DNA from: Seohaeicola saemankumensis
GTDB taxonomy: Bacteria; Pseudomonadota; Alphaproteobacteria; Rhodobacterales; Rhodobacteraceae
Length of the DNA: 64,000 bases
Reading direction: 5' to 3'
Assembly (NCBI RefSeq): GCF_020171285.1
Contig: NZ_JAIUZI010000002.1
Coordinates: forward strand, 186,001-250,000
Part shown: piece by piece, positions 34,374 to 43,447 of the stretch
Layout of the letters: every line of letters begins with the position of its first letter
Numbering within the stretch: the first letter of the stretch is position 1
Translations under genes and position numbers: made by a program
Notes under the pieces: model-generated
Database searches by the model: none
Told to the model about the DNA's origin: nothing
The model's input: the letters and a program-made list of their open reading frames with translations, nothing else

Positions 34374-35957
34374 ATGTCTTCGGGATGTCTGCGGATACGG
34401 CTGCGCGGCAACTTCTCGGTCTGCTCCGACGATGGCCGGGATCTGACCCCAAAAAGCAAGAAAGCCATCGGCCTTCTGGCTCTGCTGGCCGAATGCGATA
34501 CCATGACCCGCAACCGGCGCTGGCTAGAGGACAAGCTGTGGAGCGATCGCGGGCCGAAACAGGCCCACGGCAGCCTGCGCACCACGCTCAACGAGATCCG
34601 CAAAAGCTTTGGCGACCACGCGGCCCTGCTGGGTTCGGACCGCAGTTCGGTCTGGCTCGACCCCGCCGCCGTCACCAACGATCTCGATGATCCCAACGCG
34701 CGGCGCGAGTTTCTCGAAGGGCTCGACATCGCCGACGATGAATTCAACGACTGGCTGATCCAGAAACGCGTGAAATACGACGTGGCCCCGGACGCCCCGG
34801 CCGAAGACCCCGGCCCGCAGCGCCGCGTCACCATCCAGTGCGGCGAACCCTGGACAACGCCGGGACAGCAGGGCGTCATGTCACAGATCGTCAGCGACCA
34901 GATCGGCAAAATCGTGTCGGATTTCGTCGCCGCTTCGCGCTGCACGGTCAGCCAGACCAACGCCGACCTGATCATTCGCACCACGGTGCAGGAGGACGAC
35001 GCCGGCTCGGCCGTCTTCGTGCAGGTGATCGACCCGGTCAAGGATGACGTGGTGCATTCCGACCATTGCCTGACCGACAACCTCTCCAGCTTCCTGCGCA
35101 GCCAGGACCTGTTGGGGCGGTTTTGCTGGAATGTGGCCGATATGGCGCTGGAAAAGCTGCCGGATCTGCGCGAGACCCAGACCCCGATCGCCGTGCGCTC
35201 GGGCTTCGCGCAGGAGGCGCTGCGCGATGTTCTGTCCTTTGACGCCGGCCAGATGCGCAACAGCCTGTCCACGCTGGACGCCGCCGCCGACCATCTCGAC
35301 TCCGGGCTGTTCCAGGCGCTCAAGGCCTGGGCGATGACCTCGATGATCATGGAGGACTTCCTCGAGGAAGACGCCGCCGTGCTGGCCGAGATCAAGGGCC
35401 TGCTGAAACGGGCGCAGGAACTGTCCCCGCGCGAGGCGATCGTGGCCGCGATCACCGCCAACGTGCAGGCGATCCTGCTCGAGGATTACAACAGCGCGCT
35501 GGTACTGGCCCGCCAGGCGCTGCGGGAAAACCCCAACAACCTCTTTGCGCTTCAGGCGATGTCGGCGGGCCGGGCGGCGCGGGGCGATCTGGACATGGCC
35601 TATGACCTCTCGCGCCACAGCACCACCATCGCCGGATTTTCGAAATTCGAGGCGATGTGCAACCTGCACCATGCGCTGCTCTGCATCACCATGCAGAAAC
35701 GCGAAGAGGCGCTGGAAAGCAGCCGCATCGCCGCCGACACCTCGCCCAACTACCGCGCGCCACGGCGGCAGCTGATCGCGCTCAGCGCGCTGGGGCAAAA
35801 CCCCGATCAGGCGCTCGATCACATCGGTGACCTGAAAAAGATCGAACCGGATTTCAGCGTCGAACGGTTCCTGTTCGACCGCAACTACCCGTCCAACACC
35901 CTGCGCAAGTCGGGGTACCTGTCCAAGGTGCAGCCGTTCCTGACCGGCACCAAGTGA
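34374..35957 (+). CDS. SARP-like regulator with TPR repeats
   Basis: A 527-residue protein. An N-terminal OmpR/SARP-type winged helix (residues about 5-110: LRIRLRGNFSV, KSKKAIGLLALLAE, RRWLEDKLWSDRGPKQAHGSLRTTLNEIRK) is followed by a central beta-rich region (about 145-260) and helical TPR-like repeats to the C-terminus. Such proteins activate neighbouring genes. It is divergently placed to the haloperoxidase-like gene and may control it. The start is the ATG with GGGTGACGGA upstream; an ATG at 34323 is possible. Confidence 0.75.
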   Translation: MSSGCLRIRLRGNFSVCSDDGRDLTPKSKKAIGLLALLAECDTMTRNRRWLEDKLWSDRGPKQAHGSLRTTLNEIRKSFGDHAALLGSDRSSVWLDPAAVTNDLDDPNARREFLEGLDIADDEFNDWLIQKRVKYDVAPDAPAEDPGPQRRVTIQCGEPWTTPGQQGVMSQIVSDQIGKIVSDFVAASRCTVSQTNADLIIRTTVQEDDAGSAVFVQVIDPVKDDVVHSDHCLTDNLSSFLRSQDLLGRFCWNVADMALEKLPDLRETQTPIAVRSGFAQEALRDVLSFDAGQMRNSLSTLDAAADHLDSGLFQALKAWAMTSMIMEDFLEEDAAVLAEIKGLLKRAQELSPREAIVAAITANVQAILLEDYNSALVLARQALRENPNNLFALQAMSAGRAARGDLDMAYDLSRHSTTIAGFSKFEAMCNLHHALLCITMQKREEALESSRIAADTSPNYRAPRRQLIALSALGQNPDQALDHIGDLKKIEPDFSVERFLFDRNYPSNTLRKSGYLSKVQPFLTGTK

Positions 35958-36725
35958 CGGCGCGCCGACCCTGCCTGCCGCCCGGCAGAGCCGGTTAACC
36001 GCCGTCGCGGGGCGAATCGCAGTTTGGTCGCATTTCCCCTTTGATTCGGACTTTTCCAAGGCGAATTGTCTAAAATCCGTCTGCAATACCCGGCGACTTC
36101 ACCGGATTGGTTCCAATACCGCTCCGAAGCTTGTCAAAATAAAGGCAGACCGATGGCACGGGTCACGGGCACTCTCGCATCCGTTATTGTTGGGCTACAG
36201 GAAACAACAGCCGAGGGTTGCGCGCCGCCGCTTGCGCCAACCCCGACGATATAGGGGACCACGCGCCGAAATGCGCAATAACTTGGCAGGATCGGGAAAC
36301 AGTTCGCAACCATAGCGGGTGTTTTTCAATGGTTGCTTATGGTTAACACCGCCGGTCGGGGCCAAACGTGTCTTTTTCGTGGCTATTTTTTCCTTTGTCG
36401 GGTCTGGTCCCTGCGGTAATCAATGATCAAGCCCAACTGGGGGGCGATGTTTGCTGGTCACGGGGGCGACCTGCATGATTTGCATCGAAGAAGGTGCAGA
36501 GAACCTGCGTGGTTGCGCGGCTGCTGTCAGAGTGCCGTAGAAGATTGCGTATGAATCCGGCCTGACAAGGCCGATTGGCGGTGCCGTCTGCGGGCACCGG
36601 GTTCTCTGAGTGTGCCCTCATGATGCAGACCGTGCCGGTCGTCTGTTTTGGCTGCTGCATCCGCCCTGGCTTGAAGTTGATCATTTGTATGCATTGGTGC
36701 GACTGCGCGCCCAAGGAGTAAAGTC
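35958..36725. other. 768-base non-coding leader of the RTX-Hint gene
   Basis: No convincing gene is present. It contains an inverted repeat GCAACCAT / ATGGTTGC (36306-36313 and 36329-36336), with ATGGTT repeated ten bases further (36339), so a DNA-binding site is plausible. Two neighbouring hairpins follow, CGGCCT-GACA-AGGCCG (36558-36573) and GGTGCC...GGCACC (36580-36598). A large leader may regulate the downstream secreted protein. The ribosome site AAGGAG lies just before the ATG. Confidence 0.5.
36306..36344. promoter_or_regulatory. Inverted and direct repeat upstream of RTX-Hint gene
   Basis: GCAACCAT (36306-36313) is inverted as ATGGTTGC (36329-36336); ATGGTT is repeated at 36339-36344 with one helical turn spacing. 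The stretch is AT-rich for this window. Candidate regulator site about 390 bases before the start codon. Confidence 0.35.
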
Positions 36726-39700
36726 ATGGCCGGAGATTTTGAGAACCCGAACGCGAGCGGCACCGCAGGTGGTAATGGTATCGTCGACGGAACCAACACC
36801 AATGACGAAATCGATCTGGCCTATACCGGCGATCCCGAAGGCGACGTGATCGACGGCGGCGACGCGACGCTGCCGGGGCAGGGCGCGGATGACGATATCG
36901 TCGACGCCCTGGCGGGCGACGATGAAATCCACGCCGGCGAAGGCGACGACACCATTTACGCCGGCAGCGGCTCCGACACCGTCTATGGCGAGGCCGGCGA
37001 CGACACCATCTACGGCGACGGCAACGCCGCCGATGACGGCCTGCTCGGCCGCGAGGTGTTCCAATGGGACCTGGCCCCCGACCCAAGCGGCACCGGAGAG
37101 GTCGACCCCGGCGATAACATCACCACCTTTGCGCAGGATACCGGCAACACCACCGTGACCTTCTCGGTGCTGTCCTCCTCCTCCGGCGTTCAGAACCAGT
37201 TCATCGGCGAGGAAAATATCGTCTCGGGCATCGACGCGGGCACCGGCACCGTCGATCCGCGCAGCTCCTTCGGCTCGACCCTGAACGGCACCGACAACAG
37301 CGGCGAATACGAACTGGCCTTTGCCAACGAGGTCAGCAATGTTTCCTTCCGCATCAATGACATCGACGGCGACGGCGTGGTCCGGGTCCAGGCGTTTGAC
37401 GCCGACGGCAACCCGGTCACCGTCACCCTGACCGCCGGCAGCGGCGTCACCCTGTCGGATACCGACAGCGTCACCGGCAACGACACCGCCGATTCCGACG
37501 GCGGCTATGACGACGCCACCGCGCCCGAGTTCTCGGTGCTGGTGGAAATCCCCGGCCCGGTGGCACGCCTGGTCATCGAACATGAACAGGACGGCGCCGA
37601 GAATTCCGGCATCAACGTCACCGATGTCTATTTCGACGTGCCCAGCTCCGACACCGGCGGCGACGGCGACGACGAACTGCACGGCGGCGACGGCGACGAC
37701 ACCATCTTCGGCGGCGAGGGCAACGACATCATCACCGGTGGCGACGGCTCCGACACCGTTGACGGCGGCGACGGCGACGACGTGATCGACACCTCCGGCT
37801 CCGACGCGGGCCAACTGCCCGACCGCGGCTTCCCCAGCTACGAGGGTCTGCCGGCCGTGCCCGCCGATGGCGATATCTACGACGACCGCGACGTGGTCGA
37901 CGGCGGTGCCGGCGACGACGTGATCTATACCGGCGACGATGTCGACATCATCGACGGCGGCGCGGGCAACGACACCATCGACGGGGGGCTGGACGACGAC
38001 CAGATCGACGGCGGCCTGGGCAACGACACCATCGTCGGCGGCGAAGGGTCGGACACCATCGACGGCGGTGATGGCAACGACACCATCTACGGCGGTCTCG
38101 ACCCGTCGCTGCCCGATGCGCTGAACATCCTCGACGACGGTTCTGACGGGCGCGACCCCGATCCCGATCCGACCAATGGCATGGACGTGATCGACGGCGG
38201 CGCCGGCGACGACATCATCTACGGCCAGGATGACGACGACACCATCCACGGCGGTACCGGTAACGATTTCATCGACGGCGGCATCGACGAAGACACCATC
38301 TACGGCGACGAGGGCGACGACACCATCCTCGGCGGCCAGGGCGACGACACCCTGTCGGGCGGCGATGACGATGACATCGTGCTGGGCGGCACCGGCGCCG
38401 ACGTGATCGACGGCGGCGAAGGCCGCGACGTGCTGTTTGGCGGCTTTGACGACGATGCCGACACCGTCAGCGGCGGCGGCGATGCCGACATCATCGGCGT
38501 TGCGGCGGGCGACACCGCCATCGGTGGCGAAACCGGGCCGGTCGACCTCGACACGCTGATCGCCACCGGTTTGGCCACCGTCGAATGGGAAAACGACGAT
38601 CCCAGCACCGAGGCCGGTATCGTCACCTTCTACGACACAGACCTGAACGTGATCGGCACCGCCGATTTCTCGGAAATGGAAAACGTGATCGCCATCGACA
38701 CCGGCGGCAGCGGTCCTTTTCCGTTGTCCTCACCGGCGCCCCCGGCGCCGGGTCCCCAGGCGGTGGATGGCATCGTCGAAGGCACCAGCGGTGACGATCT
38801 GATCGACGTCGATTACCTGGGCGATCCCGAACTCGACCGGGTCGACAACGATGACGCGGTTGACCCGCTTGTTGGCGAACAAGACATCATTATCGCCGGT
38901 GACGGCAACGACACCGTCTATGCCGGCGACGACGAGGATCTCGTCTTTGGCGACGATGGCGACGACACGCTGTACGGCGAGGCCGGCACTGACGGGCTCA
39001 GCGGCGGCGACGGTGACGACACGCTGGTCGGCGGCGCGGGCGCAGACATCATGGTCGGCGGCGCGGGCAATGACACCTTCCTGGGCGGCAACACCACCGC
39101 CGGCGACGCCGGCGATCTGATGTTGGGCAACACCGGCGACGACACCTTTATCGAGATCGGCCAGGGCGAAGTCATCTTCGGCGGCGAAGACGCTGACGGG
39201 CTCGACAACGACACGCTGGACCTGCGCGGCGCGGCCGAGGCGGTGAACTCCGGCGGTTCGCTGAGGGTCGAATACAACGCCACCGATCCAGAGGCCGGCG
39301 TGGTCCGCTTCTTTGACGACACTGGCACCGAAACCGGCACTACCCAGTTCGCCGAAATCGAGACCGTCATCGTCTGTTTCACCCCCGGCACCCTGATCGC
39401 CACCCCCAAGGGCGAGCGTAAGGTCGAGGATCTGGCCATCGGCGACCGGGTGATCACCCGCGACAACGGCATCCAGGAAATTCGCTGGCTGGGTAAGAAA
39501 ACCGTGTCTGGCCAAGAGCTTGCTCAGGCCGAACACCTGCGCCCTGTGCTGATCCGCCAGGGCGCGCTGGGCAATGGCCTGCCGGAACGCGACATGATGG
39601 TCAGCCCCAACCACCGGGTGCTGGTCGCCAACGACAAGACCTCGCTCTACTTCGAGGACCGCGAAGTGCTGGTTGCGGCCAAGCACCTGACCGGGCTCGA

Positions 39701-39956
39701 CGGGGTCGATATCGTCGATGTCTCCGAGGTGACCTATATCCACTTCATGTTCGACCAGCACGAGGTGGTGCTGTCCGACGGGGCCTGGACCGAAAGCTTC
39801 CAGCCCGGCGACCACAGCCTGGCCGGGATCGGATCCGAACAGCGCGACGAAATCCTCGAACTGTTCCCCGAACTGAAGACCCGCGAAGGTCTCGAAGGGT
39901 ACCATGCCGCACGGCGGTCGCTGAAACGCCACGAAGCTCAGCTTCTGGTTCACTGA
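36726..39956 (+). CDS. RTX calcium-binding protein with C-terminal Hint domain
   Basis: A 1076-residue secreted protein. RTX-type GGDGDDTI repeats occupy residues about 40-100, 310-370, 390-620 and 690-800. A beta-sandwich-like domain (about 110-305) interrupts them. Residues about 883-1030 form a Hint (Hint_2) domain: nucleophile Cys884 in CFTPGTLIATPKG, SPNHRVLV as the block-B His, and QHEVVLSDGAWTESF near the end. Hint domains autocleave or splice proteins; here there is no obvious C-extein with a catalytic Asn. No signal peptide; type I export is likely. ATG at 36726 with AAGGAG upstream. The same Hint type recurs at 61310-64000. Confidence 0.88.
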   Translation: MAGDFENPNASGTAGGNGIVDGTNTNDEIDLAYTGDPEGDVIDGGDATLPGQGADDDIVDALAGDDEIHAGEGDDTIYAGSGSDTVYGEAGDDTIYGDGNAADDGLLGREVFQWDLAPDPSGTGEVDPGDNITTFAQDTGNTTVTFSVLSSSSGVQNQFIGEENIVSGIDAGTGTVDPRSSFGSTLNGTDNSGEYELAFANEVSNVSFRINDIDGDGVVRVQAFDADGNPVTVTLTAGSGVTLSDTDSVTGNDTADSDGGYDDATAPEFSVLVEIPGPVARLVIEHEQDGAENSGINVTDVYFDVPSSDTGGDGDDELHGGDGDDTIFGGEGNDIITGGDGSDTVDGGDGDDVIDTSGSDAGQLPDRGFPSYEGLPAVPADGDIYDDRDVVDGGAGDDVIYTGDDVDIIDGGAGNDTIDGGLDDDQIDGGLGNDTIVGGEGSDTIDGGDGNDTIYGGLDPSLPDALNILDDGSDGRDPDPDPTNGMDVIDGGAGDDIIYGQDDDDTIHGGTGNDFIDGGIDEDTIYGDEGDDTILGGQGDDTLSGGDDDDIVLGGTGADVIDGGEGRDVLFGGFDDDADTVSGGGDADIIGVAAGDTAIGGETGPVDLDTLIATGLATVEWENDDPSTEAGIVTFYDTDLNVIGTADFSEMENVIAIDTGGSGPFPLSSPAPPAPGPQAVDGIVEGTSGDDLIDVDYLGDPELDRVDNDDAVDPLVGEQDIIIAGDGNDTVYAGDDEDLVFGDDGDDTLYGEAGTDGLSGGDGDDTLVGGAGADIMVGGAGNDTFLGGNTTAGDAGDLMLGNTGDDTFIEIGQGEVIFGGEDADGLDNDTLDLRGAAEAVNSGGSLRVEYNATDPEAGVVRFFDDTGTETGTTQFAEIETVIVCFTPGTLIATPKGERKVEDLAIGDRVITRDNGIQEIRWLGKKTVSGQELAQAEHLRPVLIRQGALGNGLPERDMMVSPNHRVLVANDKTSLYFEDREVLVAAKHLTGLDGVDIVDVSEVTYIHFMFDQHEVVLSDGAWTESFQPGDHSLAGIGSEQRDEILELFPELKTREGLEGYHAARRSLKRHEAQLLVH

Positions 39957-39994
39957 CCGGCCATCGCGGCCCTACCGGGTCTTGCACTACATTT

Positions 39995-40018
39995 CCCGCG
40001 CGATACCCGGCGCGCGGG
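39995..40018. terminator. Hairpin between convergent RTX-Hint and mobA-like genes
   Basis: Perfect 8-bp arms CCCGCGCG / CGCGCGGG with an 8-base loop in the 124-base gap between convergent genes. No T-run on either side, so a bidirectional terminator is only likely. Confidence 0.4.
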
Positions 40019-40080
40019 CCTCAAGGCTGGGCGGTTTCCGTCCGGCCTTGCTGCCGTTTGTCCCATTCCGGCCATTCCGA

Positions 40081-40689
40081 TCAGGCGTTCTCGCGTTCGG
40101 CCTGCCACTGCGCCCAGTCCTCGGGCGTGTCCAGGTCGCGCCGCGCGCGCTGGCCGGGCAGGGGCACCAGATGCACCCGGTCCCCGGCGGCGTCCACCAC
40201 CTCGCGGCCGCCGCTGTCGCCGGTCAGCGCGGCAAAGGCGCCGAACAGGGGGGCCGCGAACACGATCGGATGGCCCGGCTTGCCATCCTCGGTCACGCCG
40301 CGCCAGACCAGGTGACTGCCATTGCGGTCCACCGCGCCGGACACCTCGCGCAGATCGCCAACCGTCAGTTCCGGCAGATCCGCCAGCAGCAGCATCGCCG
40401 CCGGATGGCCATCGACGGCGGCAAATCCGCGCTTGAGCGAGGCGGTCATGCCCTCTGCCGCATCGGGCACCGGCAGCACCTGAATATCCAGCCCGGCCAG
40501 CGCGCCATAGCGCGGGTGTGGCCCGTTCGGCAGCGCGACGATCACCTTGCCGCTGGTTGCCGCGCGGGCGATCTTGGCCTGCCTGCGGATCAACGGCACC
40601 CCGTCGACCAGCTGCATCAGCTTGTCCGCGCCGCGCATCCGCGACGATTGCCCGGCCCCCAGCACCACAATCGGTAAGTCACTTGGCAT
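40081..40689 (-). CDS. MobA-like nucleotidyltransferase
   Basis: A 202-residue NTP-transferase-fold protein. The nucleotide-binding signature is VVLGAGQSSRMRGADKLM, and LLADLPELT carries the metal-binding Asp. This is the MobA/MocA-like group, which attaches nucleotides to molybdenum cofactor or similar acceptors. No molybdenum enzyme lies nearby in the window, so the acceptor is open. The ATG at 40687-40689 has GGGGGA upstream; a GTG 15 bases earlier is less likely. Confidence 0.82.
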   Translation of the reverse strand: MPSDLPIVVLGAGQSSRMRGADKLMQLVDGVPLIRRQAKIARAATSGKVIVALPNGPHPRYGALAGLDIQVLPVPDAAEGMTASLKRGFAAVDGHPAAMLLLADLPELTVGDLREVSGAVDRNGSHLVWRGVTEDGKPGHPIVFAAPLFGAFAALTGDSGGREVVDAAGDRVHLVPLPGQRARRDLDTPEDWAQWQAERENA

Positions 40690-40748
40690 GGCATCATCCC
40701 CCACTTCCCCATGGGCATCCTACCACGCCCGCGCGCAAACGCGCAGCC

Positions 40749-43154
40749 CTATCCCCGCATCCGCGCGCCATCTGCGTCAAACAGCGGCGTCGTGATCAGC
40801 GTCGCGGGGCGCATCTGGCCCAGGATCTCGATCTCGACCCGCAGCCCGTCCGCGATCCGCTCTGACGGGAGGAACCCCAGCGCCACCGATTTGCGCGCGA
40901 AATGCGAATAGCCGCCCGAGGTGCAGAACCCCTGCACCCGGCCATCCAGCCAGATCGGCTCATAGGCGTTCACATCGGCGTCCTCGGCATCTACTTCAAA
41001 CGCCACAAGCCGCCGCGCCGGGCCGGTGTCGCGCTCGGACTCGGCGGCGGAACGTCCAATGAAATCAGCATCTTTCTTGAAAGAGATAAAGCGGTCCAGC
41101 CCGGTCTCCGCCGCCGTGTAGTCCGGCGAATACTCCGACAGCCAGCTGCCAAAGAACTTGTCGAGCCGCAGCGACATCATCGCCCGCATGCCAAAGGGCA
41201 CCATGCCCTGCGGCTGCCCGGCCTGCCACAGCGTATCCCACAGCTGCCGCTGCGCCATCGGATCGCAATAGATCTCATACCCCAGATCGCCGGTATAGCT
41301 GACCCGCTGCACCAGGCAGTTGGTCATGCCAACGGTCATCTCGCGCACATCCATGAACTTCAGGTCCACCGCATCGCGGGTGCAGGCCGCCAGAACCTCG
41401 CGCGCCTTTGGCCCGGCGATCTGAAAGCCGTTTCGTTTATCACTTATATTCTGGATGGTTACGCCGTCTTCCCGATGTTTCTGGAACCAGCGCATGTGAT
41501 AGGCTTGGCTACCGTAAGAGGCGGTCAGCTGGAACGCATCCTCGCCCAGGCAGGACACCGTGAAATCACCGATCAGCCGCCCGCGCGGCGACAGCATCGG
41601 CGTCAGCGACAGCCGCCCCGCTACCGGGATGCGGCCCGCCATGATCCGGTTCAGCCAGTCCCGAGCGCGCGGTCCCGTCACCCGGTACTTGCCAAAGTTG
41701 TGCAGCTCATTGATGCCGACGCCTTCGCGCACACCCCGCACCTCGCGCCCGGTGGCGTCAAAGGCGTCCGAGCGGCGGAACGACGGCGTTTCGAACCCCG
41801 GCTCATCGCCCCGGGCATAGTAATTCACCACCTCCAGCCCGTATTGCTGGCCCCAGACCGCGCCCATGCCGCTGAACACATCATACATCGGCGTGGTGCG
41901 GTTGGGTCGCGCGGCGGGCAGTTCCTCGTTCGGGTAGCTGACCGAAAACCGCTTCTGATAGTTCTCCACCACCTTGGGCCGGGTGTACCCCGGCCCGATC
42001 CAGTCGCCAAACCGCGCCACGTCCATCGCCATCACGTCGCGCTCGGGTTCGCCCTCGATCATCCATTGCGCCAGCGTCAGCCCGACTCCGCCGCCCTGGC
42101 TGAACCCGGCCATCACGCCGCAGGCCGACCAATAGTTGCGCAGCCCCGGCACCGGGCCGACCAGCGGGTTGCCATCGGGGGCAAAAGTGAACGGCCCGTG
42201 GATCACGGATTTGACCCCGGCGGTGGCCAGCACAGGGAAACGTTTGTAAGCAAATTCAATGCTGTCGGTGATCTTGTCAAAGTCATCGGGCAGCAGTTCG
42301 TGCCCAAAACTCCAGGGCGTGCCATCCACCGCCCAGGGCTTGCAGGGCTGTTCGTAAAACCCGATGCACAGGCCGCGTCCTTCCTGCCGCAAATAGCTTT
42401 CGCCGGCGGGATCCATCACATGCGGATGTTCCTGTCCACGCTCATAGATCTCGGGGATGTCGTCGGTGACGATGTACTGATGCTCCATCGGGTGCAGCGG
42501 TGCATAGACGCCCGCCATCGCCGCCACCTCGCGCGCCCAGAGCCCGCCGGCGTTGACCACATGTTCGGCGTGAATGGTGCCCTTGTCGGTCACCACGTCC
42601 CAGGTGCCATCGGCGCGCGGGTTGGTTTCCTGCACCATGCAATGGGTCACGATCTCGGCCCCGCCCATGCGCGCGGCCTTGGCATAGGCGTGCGTGGTGC
42701 CCGACGGGTCGAGGTGCCCGTCGAGCGGATCGTAAAGCCCGCCGATGATGCCGTCGATATTGGTGATCGGCGCGATTTTCTTTATATCCTCTGGGCTTAC
42801 GATCTCTGTCTCAAGTCCCATGAACCGGTGTTTCGCCCGTTCCGCCAGCATCATGTCGAACCGGTCGCGGTTGTCGGCCAGCGTCACGCCACCCACGTGA
42901 TGCAGTCCGCAGGACATGCCGGTGATCTCCTCCAGCTCCTTGTAGAGCCGGATGGTATAGCCCTGCAGCGCCGCCATGTTGGTGTCGCCGTTCAGCGTGT
43001 GAAACCCGCCCGCCGCGTGCCATGTCGACCCGCTGGTCAGCTCCGAGCGTTCCAGCAGCATCACGTCCGACCAGCCCAGCTTGGTCAGGTGATAGAGCAC
43101 CGAACAGCCGACGACGCCGCCGCCGATCACAACAACACGGGTGGTGGTTTTCAT
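40749..43154 (-). CDS. Dimethylglycine/sarcosine dehydrogenase-like FAD-GcvT protein, paralog 1
   Basis: An 801-residue flavoprotein. Residues 1-380 hold a DAO-type FAD domain (VVIGGGVVGCSVLYHL; GSTWHAAGG with His46, which carries covalent FAD in the DMGDH family), then an FAO_M-like linker, and from about residue 420 the GcvT/aminomethyltransferase folds (ITGPRARDWLNRI, FTVSCLGEDAFQLTAS, SYTGDLGYEIYC) that pass the methyl-derived carbon to tetrahydrofolate. Substrate likely an N-methylated amine such as dimethylglycine. TAGGAGAGCGTC precedes the ATG. Related to the gene at 44780 on the opposite strand. Confidence 0.9.
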   Translation of the reverse strand: MKTTTRVVVIGGGVVGCSVLYHLTKLGWSDVMLLERSELTSGSTWHAAGGFHTLNGDTNMAALQGYTIRLYKELEEITGMSCGLHHVGGVTLADNRDRFDMMLAERAKHRFMGLETEIVSPEDIKKIAPITNIDGIIGGLYDPLDGHLDPSGTTHAYAKAARMGGAEIVTHCMVQETNPRADGTWDVVTDKGTIHAEHVVNAGGLWAREVAAMAGVYAPLHPMEHQYIVTDDIPEIYERGQEHPHVMDPAGESYLRQEGRGLCIGFYEQPCKPWAVDGTPWSFGHELLPDDFDKITDSIEFAYKRFPVLATAGVKSVIHGPFTFAPDGNPLVGPVPGLRNYWSACGVMAGFSQGGGVGLTLAQWMIEGEPERDVMAMDVARFGDWIGPGYTRPKVVENYQKRFSVSYPNEELPAARPNRTTPMYDVFSGMGAVWGQQYGLEVVNYYARGDEPGFETPSFRRSDAFDATGREVRGVREGVGINELHNFGKYRVTGPRARDWLNRIMAGRIPVAGRLSLTPMLSPRGRLIGDFTVSCLGEDAFQLTASYGSQAYHMRWFQKHREDGVTIQNISDKRNGFQIAGPKAREVLAACTRDAVDLKFMDVREMTVGMTNCLVQRVSYTGDLGYEIYCDPMAQRQLWDTLWQAGQPQGMVPFGMRAMMSLRLDKFFGSWLSEYSPDYTAAETGLDRFISFKKDADFIGRSAAESERDTGPARRLVAFEVDAEDADVNAYEPIWLDGRVQGFCTSGGYSHFARKSVALGFLPSERIADGLRVEIEILGQMRPATLITTPLFDADGARMRG

Positions 43155-43447
43155 GACGCTCTCCTAGCCAGCTCTGACCCGAGAGTGATCCGCCGCCCCG
43201 CCCGCCGCTAGAGCGAATACGACATGCCGTGTCGCGGACGGGTCACAACGCCCGGCCGACCAGTTCCGCCGCCATGGCCCCCATGATCACCCGTTGGCCG
43301 CGGCCCCAGTCACGCCCCGTCTCCGCCGGGTGAATTTCATCTGCAACTCCGGCCAGCGCGCCGCCTTCTGCCCGAAAAACGCCCCGGTTTCCGCATTCGC
43401 CACCGATCCTCTCGCCATCCGGTCCGGACCTGTGTCAGGATGGCCGC
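43155..43447. other. Divergent intergenic region
   Basis: About 293 bases between the FAD-GcvT gene and the divergent DUF2254 gene. No clear promoter box, RNA or short gene is seen in it. Confidence 0.5.

Noticed and set aside
36339..36347. ATGGTTAAC near the RTX-Hint leader as a CtrA half site
   Set aside because: There is no second TTAA at the required distance.
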